Of a stretch of DNA of 64,000 nucleotides, positions 14,401 to 27,394 are shown piece after piece (the stretch's first letter is position 1; each line of letters starts with the position of its first letter). The translations under genes were made by a program, and so were the position numbers. The notes below the pieces were generated by a model. That model was not told the DNA's origin. It saw nothing but the letters and a program-made list of their open reading frames with translations, and did no database searches. This stretch comes from Takakia lepidozioides. Lineage: Eukaryota; Streptophyta; Takakiopsida; Takakiales; Takakiaceae. The stretch covers positions 38,254,001-38,318,000 of the forward strand of contig CM060731.1 of assembly GCA_030704615.1 (NCBI GenBank). Reading direction: 5' to 3'.

Positions 14401-15991
14401 TCCTTCACTCCATTTTTTTGAACTGGTGGGAGAGGCTTCATAGATTTCATCAAAATGCAAAGATTCTGACAATGGTTGCTGAATTCATACAGAAGTGTTG
14501 CCAGGCCTTGCAGTAGAAGAATCTATGAAAGCTAGCAGACCATCACGATTAAAATCCTAGACACGATGAGTATAACTCAAGTGGCTGAAATGGCTGACTC
14601 AGTGGATACATCTCCTTGGCTGGATTAACATCGGTTGCCCTGTGGGTCTGGGTGGCCACAGCCAGGAATGGTGACAACTGAGCTTCTTATGTCTGGGGGT
14701 GACACCCGCCAGGTACTAAATCTTCACATCCTTGCCCTCTTTACTACTCCTCACCCTCAGGTTGGTACAATTTTTCTTCTGCAGTGGCATGAACGTAGCT
14801 TAGCCAGGTGAATCGAACCATATGGATGTTGGAGCAAGGTCAACTAAGTAAGAAACGCCCAAGCTGCATTGCTGCGTAAGAACGGTTTGAACTGTGCAAC
14901 CATTATCTGTAACATATTTAAAGTCTTGTGGTAGAGATACTACACACATTCTGAGCCCAACTCACTTGGAGGCGATCTTCCACTGACAAGCATCTTATAT
15001 GATTCGTAACATTCTTGTAAGAACGAAAAATCTCTTAAATGACTGGGTTGGGAGGGTGCAGGCCAAGTTCTTCATAAATGTGCTGGCAGAACCTGCTGAC
15101 ACGGTACTCTCTCTCATCCTGCATATCCGGTCAATTCAAGGCTAGCAGTTATGGCTGTTGGATACAAATTTTGTCCTTCAAATGGCAATGAAATGTTCTG
15201 TCAACAACCCAGCCAAAAAAGACAATACTTCTAAGCTTTACTAGAAGGTATGATCATCATGTATCCACCCTGCCAAGAAACTTCTCCAGGAAGAGTCCGC
15301 TTAGGCCTCACTGGATGACCTGTGCGATGCGTCTGACGTCTGTCCATGGCTTACGTCTTGCGGTCCAGTCTCAGATGGCTTAAGCCGAAACCCCTAGTTT
15401 TTATGATGGCAGGAGACCAGCAATTCCCAACACTTAAATTGGACCATTTAGCTACCGGTAATAGTTAACCTTTGTCGATCAGCTCTCCCAAGTTTGCAGG
15501 TGGTTTGTCATGTATTGTAGGTTTTGTGAGCAGTGAAATCCATGGTAACATGTAAATTAGCCTCCCCATGATGTCTTGTGCATATGGGAGCCTGCAGTAT
15601 GTGCAAGCATTTTCCAAAATTTACCGTCAAAACGTTGAAATTAAGATATTGATAAATTTGTGACTTCCTGGACTTTTTTGGAGCAGGTTGCGAAGTTTCT
15701 TGTGCCTAAAATATGCATGGTAGCAGGAGACCAGAAGAAAAACAGCACGTACATTCGGTTTCTAACCGGCTTCAAAGCCTACGTCCAAATACTTGCTGTG
15801 AGTTTCTTTCCCCGCTCTTCTTGGATTAGCTTTACTGGAGTGTCTGTTAGCCTCGGAAGGCTTCTCTTGTACTCTTAGGATCATATGGAAAAAAGCTGAT
15901 TCTGCTGTTTTATATTTGAAAGGTGCTTGACTTTGTGCTGCAGAGATTATTGTTTAAGGCAAGAAAGGACCGCTACATTCCTGAGGATTGA
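8498..15991 (+). CDS. NOL: Chlorophyll(ide) b reductase NOL, short-chain dehydrogenase, complete
   Basis: Reduces chlorophyll b to 7-hydroxymethyl chlorophyll a in plastids, the first step of chlorophyll b breakdown; NOL usually partners NYC1. Exons: 8498-8816, 9226-9294, 10287-10348, 10636-10722, 10988-11055, 12324-12372, 13038-13123, 13503-13560, 13911-13961, 14662-14712, 15062-15103, 15687-15797 and 15944-15991. They total 1101 nt (366 residues plus stop) and all phases agree. The first ~85 residues look like a plastid transit peptide (Ser/Ala/Arg-rich). SDR hallmarks are visible: NAD(P)-binding TGSTKGVG across exons 1/2, INNAG in exon 5, IFNMDGAGADG in exon 7 and the catalytic YGATK in exon 8. 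The C-terminal part (YIRFLTGFKAY) is typical of NOL/NYC1. ATG 8504 is an alternative start. Intron 2 appears to begin with GC (CAG/GCATGC) rather than GT. A broken copy lies at 21.2-24.8 kb. Confidence 0.93.
9320..10060 (+). mobile_element. LINE 3'-end remnant in NOL intron 2
   Basis: Decayed coding sequence with many stops. It matches the 3' part of the element in intron 5: both share the stretch around ATTTCTTGGAAGCA (9370; 11650), the stretch around GTCCTGG with GGAAAA, and the final GGGGTCTATGGCCACAAGG (near 9946 and 12133). It is copied with NOL in the downstream duplicate (about 21.88-22.56 kb), so the insertion predates the duplication. Confidence 0.6.
11080..12170 (+). mobile_element. 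LINE reverse-transcriptase remnant in NOL intron 5
   Basis: The translation near 11100-11290 shows reverse transcriptase motifs (VAQGCTLSPLLFKVFMDQL, then the catalytic-loop remnant FVDDLGI). It is followed by the typical C-terminal LINE region (NIIRPTLENASAVWVG near 11400). There are frameshifts and stops, so it is inactive. The downstream duplicate keeps only its first part (about 23.68-24.10 kb). Confidence 0.72.
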
Positions 15992-18629
15992 TGTTGGCTG
16001 AAGACCGTAGTCATAGAGCAGGCAATTGAGTGCCATTACAAAATACTGTGGAAGGGGAAATCCTTTCCTGCAGACAACTTTGGAATGGGAAAAATTGTAA
16101 GTAATTCCATTCTAATAGATGTTACAGAAGCGCCTGGTCTAGAGACTTTTTTACTTCTCTGCTTTCAGCTGGATGAACACAAATGGCAAGCTGAATGGCC
16201 TCCGATGTTTTTTGAAGTCTTGCATTGCAGGAAAGTGTCACAATATTTATTTGGCCCTGTTCTCTGGTTGTATGTGAAAGAACTGGCAGAGAATTGCGTG
16301 TAATGGAGATGGCAAAAGATAATGGAGGTAGAGAGTTTTAGCATTTCACGAATAGTTTACAACCAATCAGCCTCTTTGTCATGCAGTCCACTCCACGGAG
16401 GTGAGTTAGCAGAGTGGGATATCGCACAGATTTTCACCCAGATTTTTATAAGTTCTTGGAGTCCCATCAAAAGGTAAAGCTACACTGCAATGCAGCATTA
16501 CCTGCTGTACTAGCAAATATATTGTGAAAAATCGTGGGCTCTGCATTTCCCTGATGATGTGTGGCATATTCTGACTAGCACCCTATGTGTGGAGGTTGTA
16601 ATATGCTAAGATTTGTCATTGGGAGGAAATAGCAGTGACCTGTGATCAGTGTGCAGAAGCTATAAATTATCCTAGCAACATAAGTAATCTGGGATGTCAC
16701 TTGCACTGGAGCACAATTGCACATGTAAGTTTTGTGGTGGGATATGCAGAGGATCCTGAGCTACAAAGGTACACGGGCCATACATAGTCTTCTGAGTTTC
16801 TTACTGCGCTCAGGGAGTTTTTAACATTCAGAGTAGTAACACAACGATCACATGTTGATATAATTTGTATTCTGCATTCTACATAACCTCAACTCTTGAT
16901 GTGGTTGATCCACAGCTGTAAATCCATCTTTTCAGCTCAACTTTTTATTGGTGTCAGGGAGATGCAAGTTAGAGTGTCCCCAAAGTACATGAACAATGGG
17001 CAGAAGGATTGCAGTAACCAGACACACTTCCCGAGCCATGTAACAAGTGACACACCAACAGTAGGTTATTCTCTACAGGGCTCATGATGCCGATCTCATG
17101 CTGATTGAACTCTGACAGATGAATTGCAGATGTTAATGAGTTGATCAACTGATGTTTGCATACAAAATACTCACCCATGTTGGCTCTACTTGCACCTTGT
17201 TACTCAGCATTTTGGATGGGTTGGCTATATGTAGGCCCTTGCTTCAGGCCCTTTCCCAAGCAGACATCACCAGCCTAACAGATCTTCGTAACACCCATTC
17301 AACAACGAACATGGCTGTGCTCGTTGCACCAAAGCCCAAAACTGGGCATGAAGGTCAGGGTGTGTAGCCAATGGAATGGTATTCTATATTGTTGAACAAG
17401 CCTCTGTAGACACGGTGAGGGTCCGAGATCGCACATTGCTCTTCAATTCGTGGGCATTGCGCGACAAAAGGCTGCAGATTGTGAGCAACAAGCAAAGCAG
17501 TGCATGCCATCACTCGCATTGTCTGCTCTCTTCTGCCATTGCCAGACCTTCGCAGCGCAGACTTATTGAATTAGGTCGATGCCTTTATCAAAAGGCGCCC
17601 GAGTCCACATCCATATATTTCATTTGTCATCCGTCGTCAGCCCTAACGGAGGCACTTTATGTAACTGGGGCTAGTCAACACTAACAGCACTGGTTACGGT
17701 GGACCGGTTGTCGAATTCATACCTGGCTTTTGTTTTGCTGTCGAAGAGTGCGGAGGATTGCGAGAGTCGAGGATTGCGACGGCGCAATTTGGTGGTGGGT
17801 GGTTGATCGCAGGGAGCTTGGAGATGGATGCTGACCAATCTCCGTCTTATCAACCAAAGCCGGTAAGACCCACCTCTCTCTCTCCTCACTCTGTGCAATA
17901 CTCAGCTCAAAGAGGGCCCATGGTCGTATGAATAGTTTATGAGGGTGGATGGACGCGAAGCCAGTGAAGTGGCGAATTATACACTGCCGGCTTGTGCATT
18001 TCCTTGTGTCTGGGGCTTGCAATATGCGAGAGGCATATTGTCTCAGGAATGGGCCATCAAATCAGAATTTGTTGAATTGAGGTCAATTGCTGGAACAATC
18101 CTACAGCCCGCAATTTGAAGTCCACAGATTTATCTTCGGTGTGCCTGGAGATGCCCGTTATAGCGAATTTACGTAGAGCTAGTGCTGAAATAGTTGATAA
18201 CCTCGGGATTCCAGATGTGAGTGACATTCCGTTTCGTCAATGACTAATTCTGAATTAGGTCCTCCTAATCTTTAGTGCTGGCTGGCTTGTCCATATCCCT
18301 CATTCTTTCGGCACTTGTTGTGCAATCCATTGGTAAAAACCTAAACTCTAAAGCCTCAACACTGAAGCATGCATTAGGATAAATGCCTTTCAATAGTGGA
18401 ATTGGGGTCAATTCCCAGCAGAATCAATCCCAATTCTTTCTTATTTGAGAACGACTTGATGCAGTTGTTTTACAGTCTGTGAACGTTTGTTTCCAAGATG
18501 ATTTAAGTGTTGAGCTTGTTAAGGTGCAGCATCTGCAAGATGGCGTTATACCATGGCGGGGAGAATGACGTCCGTCCAACTTTGAGGGATTCAAACTTGA
18601 AAGGAAGTGCTCACGGGATATCCTAATAT
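15992..18629. other. NOL 3' flank, no supported gene
   Basis: The part up to about 17357 is repeated at about 24.82-26.13 kb as the tail of the segmental duplication. From 17357 to 18629 I see only short open frames without recognisable domains. Confidence 0.45.
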
Positions 18630-19418
18630 TTGCCCACTCCGTTTCATAGACTTGCTTTCCAAGAGATTTGCATGACGCGCTTGAGGAGTTTGATTGAGGG
18701 GATACGGACATCTCAATACTTGGCTTTTAGAGATGTCAAAAAAGGGACTGTTGATGAGATTGACATGATGCGCGAGGAGGGACATGGATGGCTACCAGGC
18801 ATGACGATTCTATACGACGGGAGAGAAGAGATTCTGATTGTGAAGCTCATAGTTGGTGTAGTGCATGAGCTCGTGACAATAGAGTTTGGGAGGATGTTCA
18901 ATGATAGGTTGAGTCATCTAGGCCTTCCCCGAAATGTGATTGTGAATTTTGGATCAACGAGATTTGGAGACCCTTCACGCAGATCGAAGGAAGGGAATGT
19001 GGCTTACAAACCCAGGTCTCCTTACATGGAAGGGGATTGGCCAACTTTTGTAATTGAAGTTGGTGTGTCAGAGTCACTTGTTGAGTTGCATGCTGAAGCA
19101 GAATTTTGGCTCACCAAAAGTGGTGGACAACCCGCATAGTCATCATATTGAGGATCAACGAAACGGCACGAGAAATTCTTATCGAGCGGTGGGAGAATGT
19201 TCCTAGGACACGACCGGTTGGTTCCACTTCTTGTCCCAACATAGGACTTATGCAGTCTATCACTTTGCAAGCCAACGTTCAATATAATGGCCCTCCGCTT
19301 GTGATTCCTGCTGATAAAGTCTTTGATGTTGTGCCTCGAGCTGTTCTCCCAGGTGAATATCAGTTCACTGCGCAGGACCTCAGAGAATTCAGTGAAGACT
19401 ATTGGTCAGTATTGCATT
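18630..19418 (+). pseudogene. Uma2/PD-(D/E)XK-endonuclease-like protein, frameshifted
   Basis: Two overlapping reading frames (18630-19139 and about 19130-19418) make one protein if a single C is restored near 19132: frame 1 reads TKSGGQPA then stops, and frame 2 continues IVIILRINETAREILIERW. The layout resembles Uma2/DUF820-type restriction-endonuclease-fold proteins: a charged helical N-terminus, PTFVIEVGVSES (Glu in the place of the conserved acidic residue), then the strand I(V)IILRI. The upstream Asp of the active site is not obvious, so catalysis is doubtful. Such proteins are common in bacteria and also occur in expanded families in some fungi and algae. The family call is by motif only. 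Confidence 0.5.
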
Positions 19419-19934
19419 GAGCAAGTAGGCCAGACTTGGAGTAAATTGTAGGTGCTCGGAGGTTGACTTTGCGAAGCTTTTGCATCTTCTGCAAGTGTCC
19501 TAGGTTGGACAGGATTTCTCTCTCAGCTACCTGGCCCCCGCATTCACCATGGGTCTATACTGAGGTAGGACTGGTTACAAATGTTAGTGGAACTCACTTT
19601 CTTACATAGTTGCAGTTGAGCAAAGTATGTATTTAGATGTATTCGCAATTAATATAGTATTCAATTGGTATTGGAAAGCAAAGAGCAGGTCAATTGAGAG
19701 GACAAAATGTCCTTGGAGGTTATCTGTAGGGTTGATGTCAGTCGGAGATGGTCATTGTTTCCCAATTGCAGATGAGTGGATTTGCTTGCTGTCATAAGTT
19801 GATCACTGGCTTTTTCTTCCTAGGCTTGACATTTGACTATGAAAAGAAGTGTCCAACCACAGTGGAAAACTTAGAAATAACAACTAGCACATTTCGGTAC
19901 CTTCTCTGCATAGATGCATCTCTTCTGCACCACA

Positions 19935-20953
19935 TTTGGTTGTACCATTTTGGTGACAGAAAACTGTGACAGAAACTAAGTAAGGCATTGATTCGTGGAA
20001 TTGATGAGACCTTTGAGGCTGTTCTTTACAAAGCAGCCAAGGCATCCCGCCCAACTGAGGAAATTAGAAAATATCAGTACATGTTCTCTTCTGCAGCATT
20101 CAACTTCAGAAGAAACAACCTTGCTCTGGAGCCTCCCGTTTATTTTGTGCCGTCTATCTACAGAAAGTTTCAAAACCTGGCTAGACTAGTGAGGGAAATG
20201 GTGCCACAACCGCCACCCACAGGATTAGGTAGTGCAACATCTCCAAGACCGGCTGAAGGACGCGAAGCTGCTGCACTGTCGATGGCTATGGTGCCACAAC
20301 CGCCACCCACAGGATTAGGTAGTGTAACATCTCCAAGACCGGCTGAGGGACGCGAAGCTGCTGCACTATCGATGGCTACCCTGGAGGGAATGAGAGAAGA
20401 TGATTTGGCTTCCACAGTTCTGGCAAATTGGAAGCAATTGATTCTGAAGAAGCATTGTCTGCTCTCCCAGATGTCATGTCAGGTGATGGGTCGTTGGCCA
20501 CAACAATGGCAGAATTAGAGACAAGTGAATCTGAGGTCCAAGGGATGGCGTTGTGGCTGGTATCTTGGCTGAAGCAGAAAATGTTGAAGCTGCTGCAGCA
20601 TGGGTTGTTCTCCCTGGTGAGGTGCCATGGGATGGTTCCGTGGCCACTATCTTGGCAAGCATTGACAACATTCAAGATGAAGAGCACAGAAAATACTATG
20701 GGAGGAGATAGCTGCATTAATTGAATCAGCTCAAATTCCTCTCCATCAAACTGCTCTTCTTCACGTGTCCATGTACAGGACACTTCATGACCTCACTGAC
20801 TCAGTAGCAGAGGTCTTTGAGAATGTGACAGAAGAATCTGAACGGCCCCTGGCTGAAAGGTTGATGCAGAATTTTCATGCAAATTTTGAGCGAGAAAGAG
20901 CCAACAAGGAAGAGCAAGAGAAACTTGATGCACAAAGGGATCAAGACTGGTGA
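19935..20953 (+). pseudogene. Broken copy of the MYCBPAP-like exon
   Basis: Matches 4976-5932. The copy has CTGTGACAG where the parent has CTGCGACAG, giving a stop in the first codons. It also lacks 15 nt around the parent's position 5033-5047, has an internal 90-bp duplication and has frameshifts near 20423, 20539 and 20690. Confidence 0.88.
20198..20377 (+). repeat. 90-bp tandem duplication (2 copies) inside the duplicated exon
   Basis: The 30-codon unit beginning MVPQPPPTGLGS and ending AAALSMA occurs twice, starting at 20198 and 20288; the parent gene has it once (about 5257-5346). The unit length keeps the reading frame. The two copies differ at very few bases, so the event is recent. 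Confidence 0.9.
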
Positions 20954-21203
20954 CAGGAAGGTGAGCTGATTTCACCTGTTGGCTACTGTGATCCATTTAG
21001 ATGGCACCATCCTTTTAATTTACTGAGTAAACTGGTCCCAGCTACCTGGAAGGGGATAGTCAACCCCTCATGGCAACAAGACTTGCAGGTAGACTGCCTG
21101 TCTGCCTGCGTGCCAGCATCAGGATGTGTGAGCAACTGGGGATCAGGACTACTACCCAGTGAAAAGCTAAACACATTGAAGGTGGCCTGCTTTCCCAAAA
21201 ACA

Positions 21204-24200
21204 GTTCTCAGGAAAGGGAGCTCACTCCCGTTTTCCTAGTGGAACTCCGTTTGTTTTACCACGGAGAATGAATAGTTTGCAGATAATTGCCAGTATAGCA
21301 CCTGCAAAGGCGCCAGCTGACACGTCGGAGGGCACGACATCTTCCTTCAATGTGCTTATTACAGGATCTACCAAAGGTTTGTTGTCTCTCCACACTTGTG
21401 TTATTGTGTTTTCCTGACTTATACACTGATGTCCACCCGCATCAATAAGAATATAGGCGTAGTTTTAGATTTTCCACTTATATTTGTTGTCTCTAGAAAC
21501 ATACAAGTCCGCACCTCGATTCGTGTCTCGTGTTTTTGTGTCCTACGTCATACACTTGCGTTCCAAAACTTTCTTAAAGGCCGAGTAAAGATGTATCGGA
21601 ATTGCTTAAATTTAGTTCATACCTCTGGTAGTAGCTGCAAATGAAGCCTAATGGTAACGGACCTTTAATGCATAACCATGAGGACTAGAATGTTTAGGTC
21701 TTCTCTTGCCCTGCTACCCTTGCATCTTGTAATGATCCTCAACGGAAGTTGAATCAGACCGACCAAAGAGGATGTGGCCATGTGTGAACACAGGAGTTAG
21801 ATTGGCACTAGCAAAAGAGTTTTTACGAAACGGGGATAATGTCGTAATCTGTTCACGATCAGGCATGCTCTCTGCCTTCTCATCAGTCTCTAATTGGGAT
21901 GAGGATGCCTAATAGCAGATACCTTAAGATGGTCGATTCTATTTCTTGGAAGCAAGACTGTCCTGTTAAACAGCTAAGTCCTGGTGGAAAAGAGTAGAGG
22001 AGATTTTCAAGTACCTCAATATTAGGAAGGAAGAACTTACCCTGCTAGGTGAAGCTGAATTGTCTAAGGCCATCTGGGAAGCATGAAGAATTTCTGAACA
22101 GAATGAAGTTAGGCATAAAACCTCCCTGAACTGCTTCGAGTGAGTGACTTGGGTGAGGACCTTCATGATGACCTGAAGAGCCTACCTTGCCTGCCCAATG
22201 TGTTGGCAGATACAATATTGATTTTAAGACACAATGTTCGGGGTATTCTCATCGGAGAGCGAGCCTGTGTAGGACCATCAAGAACATAGTCGCTGCACCT
22301 CTGTCCACTAACTGTCAAGATCTGGAGGCTGAGCCTAAACCTTGGCCCTGTTGGGGTTTATTGTTGGGCAGATCACACACAGCAGATTGATGCTTGTGTG
22401 AACAGCTTTCTGGAGGAAATCTGGAAAGCCTGAACAAATTGTTCATATTACGGTACTAGGAGTGAGCCCCTCACAAAGGTAGCATCGATTTCCTGTCGTT
22501 CTGCCCATGGGCGTGGGGTCTATGGCCACAAGGCTGCAGCTAACAACGTCTTATGAGTACATTCTAATTGGAATCACGGATGGACCTTCAATTTGTGTGG
22601 GAAGGACACCCTCTGTAGGTTCATACTCTTCTCCAGGTTTGCTTGTTGATAATGGATGGCAAGTAATCATCCACTTCTGCAGCTAGCTAGGAAGCCAGGC
22701 TTCAGGCAGAATGAGTGTTGATGGCCATCTGTTGGTGCTGTGGTGGTTGCAATCCCTGTGCCGTTCTTATCATATGATAATTTTCTTTCTTTGTTTCTTT
22801 TCCGGCTTTAATTGGCTGAATTTGGCCTTTCTCAATTACTGCTTGCAGAGGAGCGGGTTCAGAACACAGTGCAAGAGCTCAAAGGGGAGTTTGGGGAGCA
22901 ACGTGTCTGGGTGGGTTTGTCCTTTCTAATTCCCCTCTCTGTTGGATGGAAGGGTGCCGACCAGCCATTGTCTAGAAAATTGCAGGTCTCAACCCCGAAA
23001 CAATATCTAAGATTAAGTAACAAGCTACCCTTGGTACCAAGTGATCCTTTTCTAAGATCTACATGTCCTAAGTGACTCTTCACCAAGTGTGGTTAGAGTT
23101 TTACTTGTGTAGGTTGTGCTTGTATACCCAGTTAGCAATTGGAAGGCCCCTATGGGACAGGTGGGCAGTAGTACTCACTTCTTTTTTTATGCTGGCAGGG
23201 GAAGGCTTGTGATGTTCGAGATGCGAAAAGCTTAAAAGCACTAACTGATTTGGCTAAGAGCAAGCTTGGTCATGTTGACATTTGGGTAGGCTTCATTCAG
23301 CTCTCTCTCTGTCTGCGGACGTTATAAAGCACCATTTCATTTCATTTCTCTGTTGGCTGGGCTCTACTGTTGTGTTTTTGCAGTGTTCTGCTACACTCAC
23401 ACAATGTTTGAGCATAGTTGTGCAACCTTTGTAAGTTGGGCATTGACATTCTTGGTTTCGTGATTGATGGAGTTCTAAGCTAAGTTGGGTGAGATATACC
23501 CCCATGATCCCATGTTTGGAAATACTGGAGTAAATCGGGAATAGGCAAAATGCTGATGTTGATTGTGAGGGATTGCTCAAATTGGGACGGATAAACAATG
23601 CCGGCACGAATGCATATATATACAAGCCACTGGTGGATTCTAGCGATGCTGACATCATATAAGTTTCTCAACCTGTATGCAGACAAGTTGTGGTATGGTC
23701 AAAGGCCAGAAGTCTAATTTCCTTGACATTGACCACAAGTGTAGCTCAAGGTTGTACCCTCTCCCCACTGCGGTTTTCATGAATCAGCTCCTTGAAGATG
23801 TGGAAAGGGTCGGGTTAAAGGTGGGGGATGCCACTATACCAGCTCTTATGTTTGTGGATGACCTCGCCATATCTTGGTGTTGAGTTTTCCTCCAGTTGTA
23901 ACTCGGATGCACATATACAAAAAGGTGTTAAAACACTTTGTCTCACTCAATTTTTCCACTGCAGAGGGATTAATATTGAAGTTAAAAGGACCATGCTTTG
24001 CAACATTATTAGGCCTACCTTGAAGTATGCATCTGCCGTGTTGGGTGGGCAACTCCAACCATGCTAAAACTGTAGAACCCATTCAGCTTTCGGTGCTCAT
24101 CATGTATCCACCCTGTCAAAAAAGTTCTCCAGGAAGAGTCTGCTTAGGCCTCACTGGATGACCTGTGCCTCTGTCTATTGCTTACGTTGTGCGGTCCAGT

Positions 24201-24818
24201 CCCAGATGGCTTAAGCCGAAACCCGTAGTTATTAAGATGACAGGGGACCAGCAAGTCCCAACACTTAAATTGAACCATTTAGCCACCAGTAAGAGTTAAC
24301 CTTTGTCGATTAGCTCTCCCAAGTTTGCAGGTGGTTTGTCATGTGCTGTAGGTTTTGTGAGCAGTGAAATCCATGGTAACATGTAAATTAGCCTCCCATG
24401 ATGTCTTGTGCTTATGGGAGCCTGCAGTATCTGTAAGCATTTTCAAAATTTACTGTCAAAATGTCAGAGTAAAGATATTGTTAAATCTGTAATTTCCTGG
24501 ACTTTTTTGGAGCAGGTTGCGAAGTTCCTTGTGCCTAAAATATGCATGGTAGCAGGAGACCAGAAGAAAAACAGCACGTACAGCACTGGCTTCAAAGCCT
24601 ACGTCCAAATACTTGCTGTGAGTTTCTTTCCCTGCTCTTCTTGGATTAGCCATTGGACTGGAGTATCTGTTAGCCTTGGAAGGCTTCTCTTGTACGCTTC
24701 CGGATAGGATCATATGGAAAAAAGCTGATTCCGCTGTTTTATATTTGAAAGGTGCTTGACTTTGTGCTGCAGAGATTATTGTTTAAGGCAAGAAAGGACC
24801 GCTACATTCCTGAGGATT
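21204..24818 (+). pseudogene. Truncated NOL pseudogene
   Basis: Holds copies of the end of exon 1, exons 2-5 and exons 12-13 of the NOL gene at 8498-15991. The start codon and most of the transit peptide are missing, and exons 6-11 are deleted. The exon 5 donor has changed from ATCATGTAAG to ATCATATAAG, destroying the GT. Exon 12 (24516-24617) has lost the codons for IRFL. Exon 13 (about 24770-24818) is intact. It cannot encode a working reductase. Confidence 0.92.
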
Positions 24819-27394
24819 GATGTTGGCTGAAGACCGTAGTCATAAAGCAGGCATTGAGTGCCATTACAAAAGACCGTGGAGGGGGAAATCCTTTCCTGCA
24901 GACAACTTTGGAATGGGAGAAATATTAAGTATTCCATTCTAATAGATGTTACAGAAGCGTCTGGTCTAGAGACTTTTTACTTCTCTGCTTTCAGCTGGAT
25001 GGCCACAGATGGCAAGCTGAATGGCCTCCGATGTTTTTTAAGTCTTGCATTGCAGGAAAGTGTTACAATATTTATTTGGCCCTGTTCTCTGGTTGTATGT
25101 GAAAGAACTGGCAGAGAATTGCGTGTAATGGAGATGGCAAAAGATAATGGAGGTAGAGAGTTTTCGCATTTCACGAATAGTTTACAACCAATCAGCCTCT
25201 TCGTCATGCAGTCCACTCCGCCGAGGTGGGTTAGCAGAGTGGGATATCGCACAGATTTTTCGCCCAGATTTTTGTAAGTTTTTGGAGTCCCACCAAAAGG
25301 TAAAGCTACACTGCAATGCAGCATTACCTGCTGCACTAGCAAATATATCTTGAAAAATCGCGGGCTGTGCATATCCTTGATGATGTGTGGCATATTCTGA
25401 CTAGCGCCCTATGTGTGGAGGTTGTAATTTGCTCAGATTGGTCATTGGGAGGAAATAGCAGTGACCTGTGATCAGTGTGCAGAAGGTGTAAATTATCATA
25501 GCAACATAAGTAATCTGGGATGTCACTTGCACTGGAGCACAATTGCACATGTAAGTTTTGTGGTGGGATATGAGAGGATCTTGAGCTACAAAGGTACACG
25601 GGCCATACATAGTCTTCTGAGTTTCTTACTGCGCTCAGGGAGTTTTTAACATTCAGAGTAGTAATCACAATGATCACATGTTGATGTAATTTGCATTCTG
25701 CATACTACATACCCGAGGTGGTTGATCGATAGCTGTAAATCCATCGCTCATTGTTGGTGTCATTGAGATGCAAGTGCTTTGAGCGTCCCCAAAGTACATG
25801 CAATCTATTCATATTCTCGACAGGAGCAAAGCAGGGTTGGGTGTTTGTGCGTGCAGGGTTGATGATGACGATATCATGCTGATTGAACTCTGACAAAGGC
25901 ATTGCAGACGTTTGTATGCCGACGAAACACTAACCCTTGTGGGCTCTACTTGCACCTTGTTTACTCAGCATTCAGGATGGGTTGGCTATGTGGGCCCTTG
26001 CTTCAGGCCCTTTCCCAAGCAGACATCACCGGCCTAACAGATCGTCGAAACACCCATTCAAAGGATGAACCTGGCTGCGCTCGTTGCACCAAAGCCCAAA
26101 AACTGGACAAGAAGGTCGGGGTGTGTAGCACGGTGGAGGTCCGACCGAACTCATGACCACAACAGAGAGAAGGAACATCCATCGAATGTATCGAAGGTTG
26201 ATAAGCAAACAGTTGAGAGGTAGATGTTCAAAGAGAAGCCCACGCATGGAGAGAAGAGCAATTCCTGTACAAGCACGCATTGGCTCGAATGTACACTTGC
26301 AAAGCATTGCTCGACGTAACGTCTACAGAAACAACAGCCCTACAGAAACAACAGCCCCCTGGCAGGGACCCACTCTGCTCTCTGACCACAAGAAGACTAA
26401 ATCCTTTGCACAGTGCACAACAGATGGCATGATCAGCCCACTCTACTTTATGTCTACTCTCTCTCCAGTGTCGGCGTTAGACAGCGTGCTTATTATCCAA
26501 CCCACATATCAGGCGGTCTCTGCCAGATAGTGGGAAGCGAGTCACTGAGTGCGGAGACCTATGACGAGCTGGCACCAGCGTTATGCAGTTCCTTTTGCGC
26601 GAGTCCTCTTGGTTGGTCCCTGAGCGCGGTTTCTTGGGAATCCCCCAAAAGTCGAGGAGGATGATGAGGTGGGGTCTGAGCATTATCCAAACTTCACCTA
26701 GCCGAGTAGGTACTGAATTTAGCCATTGCTGACCAGGGAGGCGCCAGTGCATGCTGCAGACTCTCATCAGTTTTCTCTCTTCGCGCATGCTCGCAAAAGC
26801 AGGCTGGCCTTGGCCTTGCAGGGAAGCTCGTGCGAAGCTGCATTCATCAAGGGCGCACTTTTTTCTATCCTGACAGTGCGGAGGGAAGTGAGGGGGTTCT
26901 TCCAAAGATCATACCGTATATTCAATGCGATCCCTGTCGAATCTCCCCGCATTCTGACGTTTGCCTACACTCCGTGTACGTTGTTCCCAAGGCCTGACTC
27001 CCTCTCTCCTCTCGCCTACTCTGTGCACCGCCCAAGATCGGCTCTGCAGAGAATATTTCTGTAACCGTCTCTGCGGCGTGTCTGCCGAGCTTGACTCCGT
27101 CCCTACAATCCCAAACACATTGTCTAAGAAGCTGGCCCACAGCTCAATGCTGGATCTTTTGAGAATTCTGCGAGTCTTTGGAGGAGCAGTGTTTCTTTTT
27201 CTTTCTTTTTTCTCATTTTTGTTTCCAAGGAAACTTCTTTTTTTCTTTTTTTTCTTAAGAAGAAACCTGGGAACAATTCAGGCCCTTGAGGAGGGGGAAA
27301 AATTAACCCCCTCTCATTGGGCACACAGGAGGGATAAAATACGGAAAATTCGCCATAATGCGTGAGGTGGAATGTCAAGTGCCTGGTCGTGCCG

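Larger units (their letters stand above)
19528..26131 (+). repeat. Internally deleted tandem segmental duplication of 4.55-17.36 kb
   Basis: Three blocks are near-identical to upstream sequence and in the same order: 19528-21203 matches 4553-6169, 21204-24098 matches 8649-11499, and 24099-26131 matches 15256-17357. Junctions are abrupt (for example cggtgctc followed directly by atcatgtatccaccctg at 24099). The copy has lost the equivalents of about 6.17-8.65 kb and 11.50-15.26 kb. Both genes inside it are broken, so the upstream set is the probable functional one. Confidence 0.9.
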
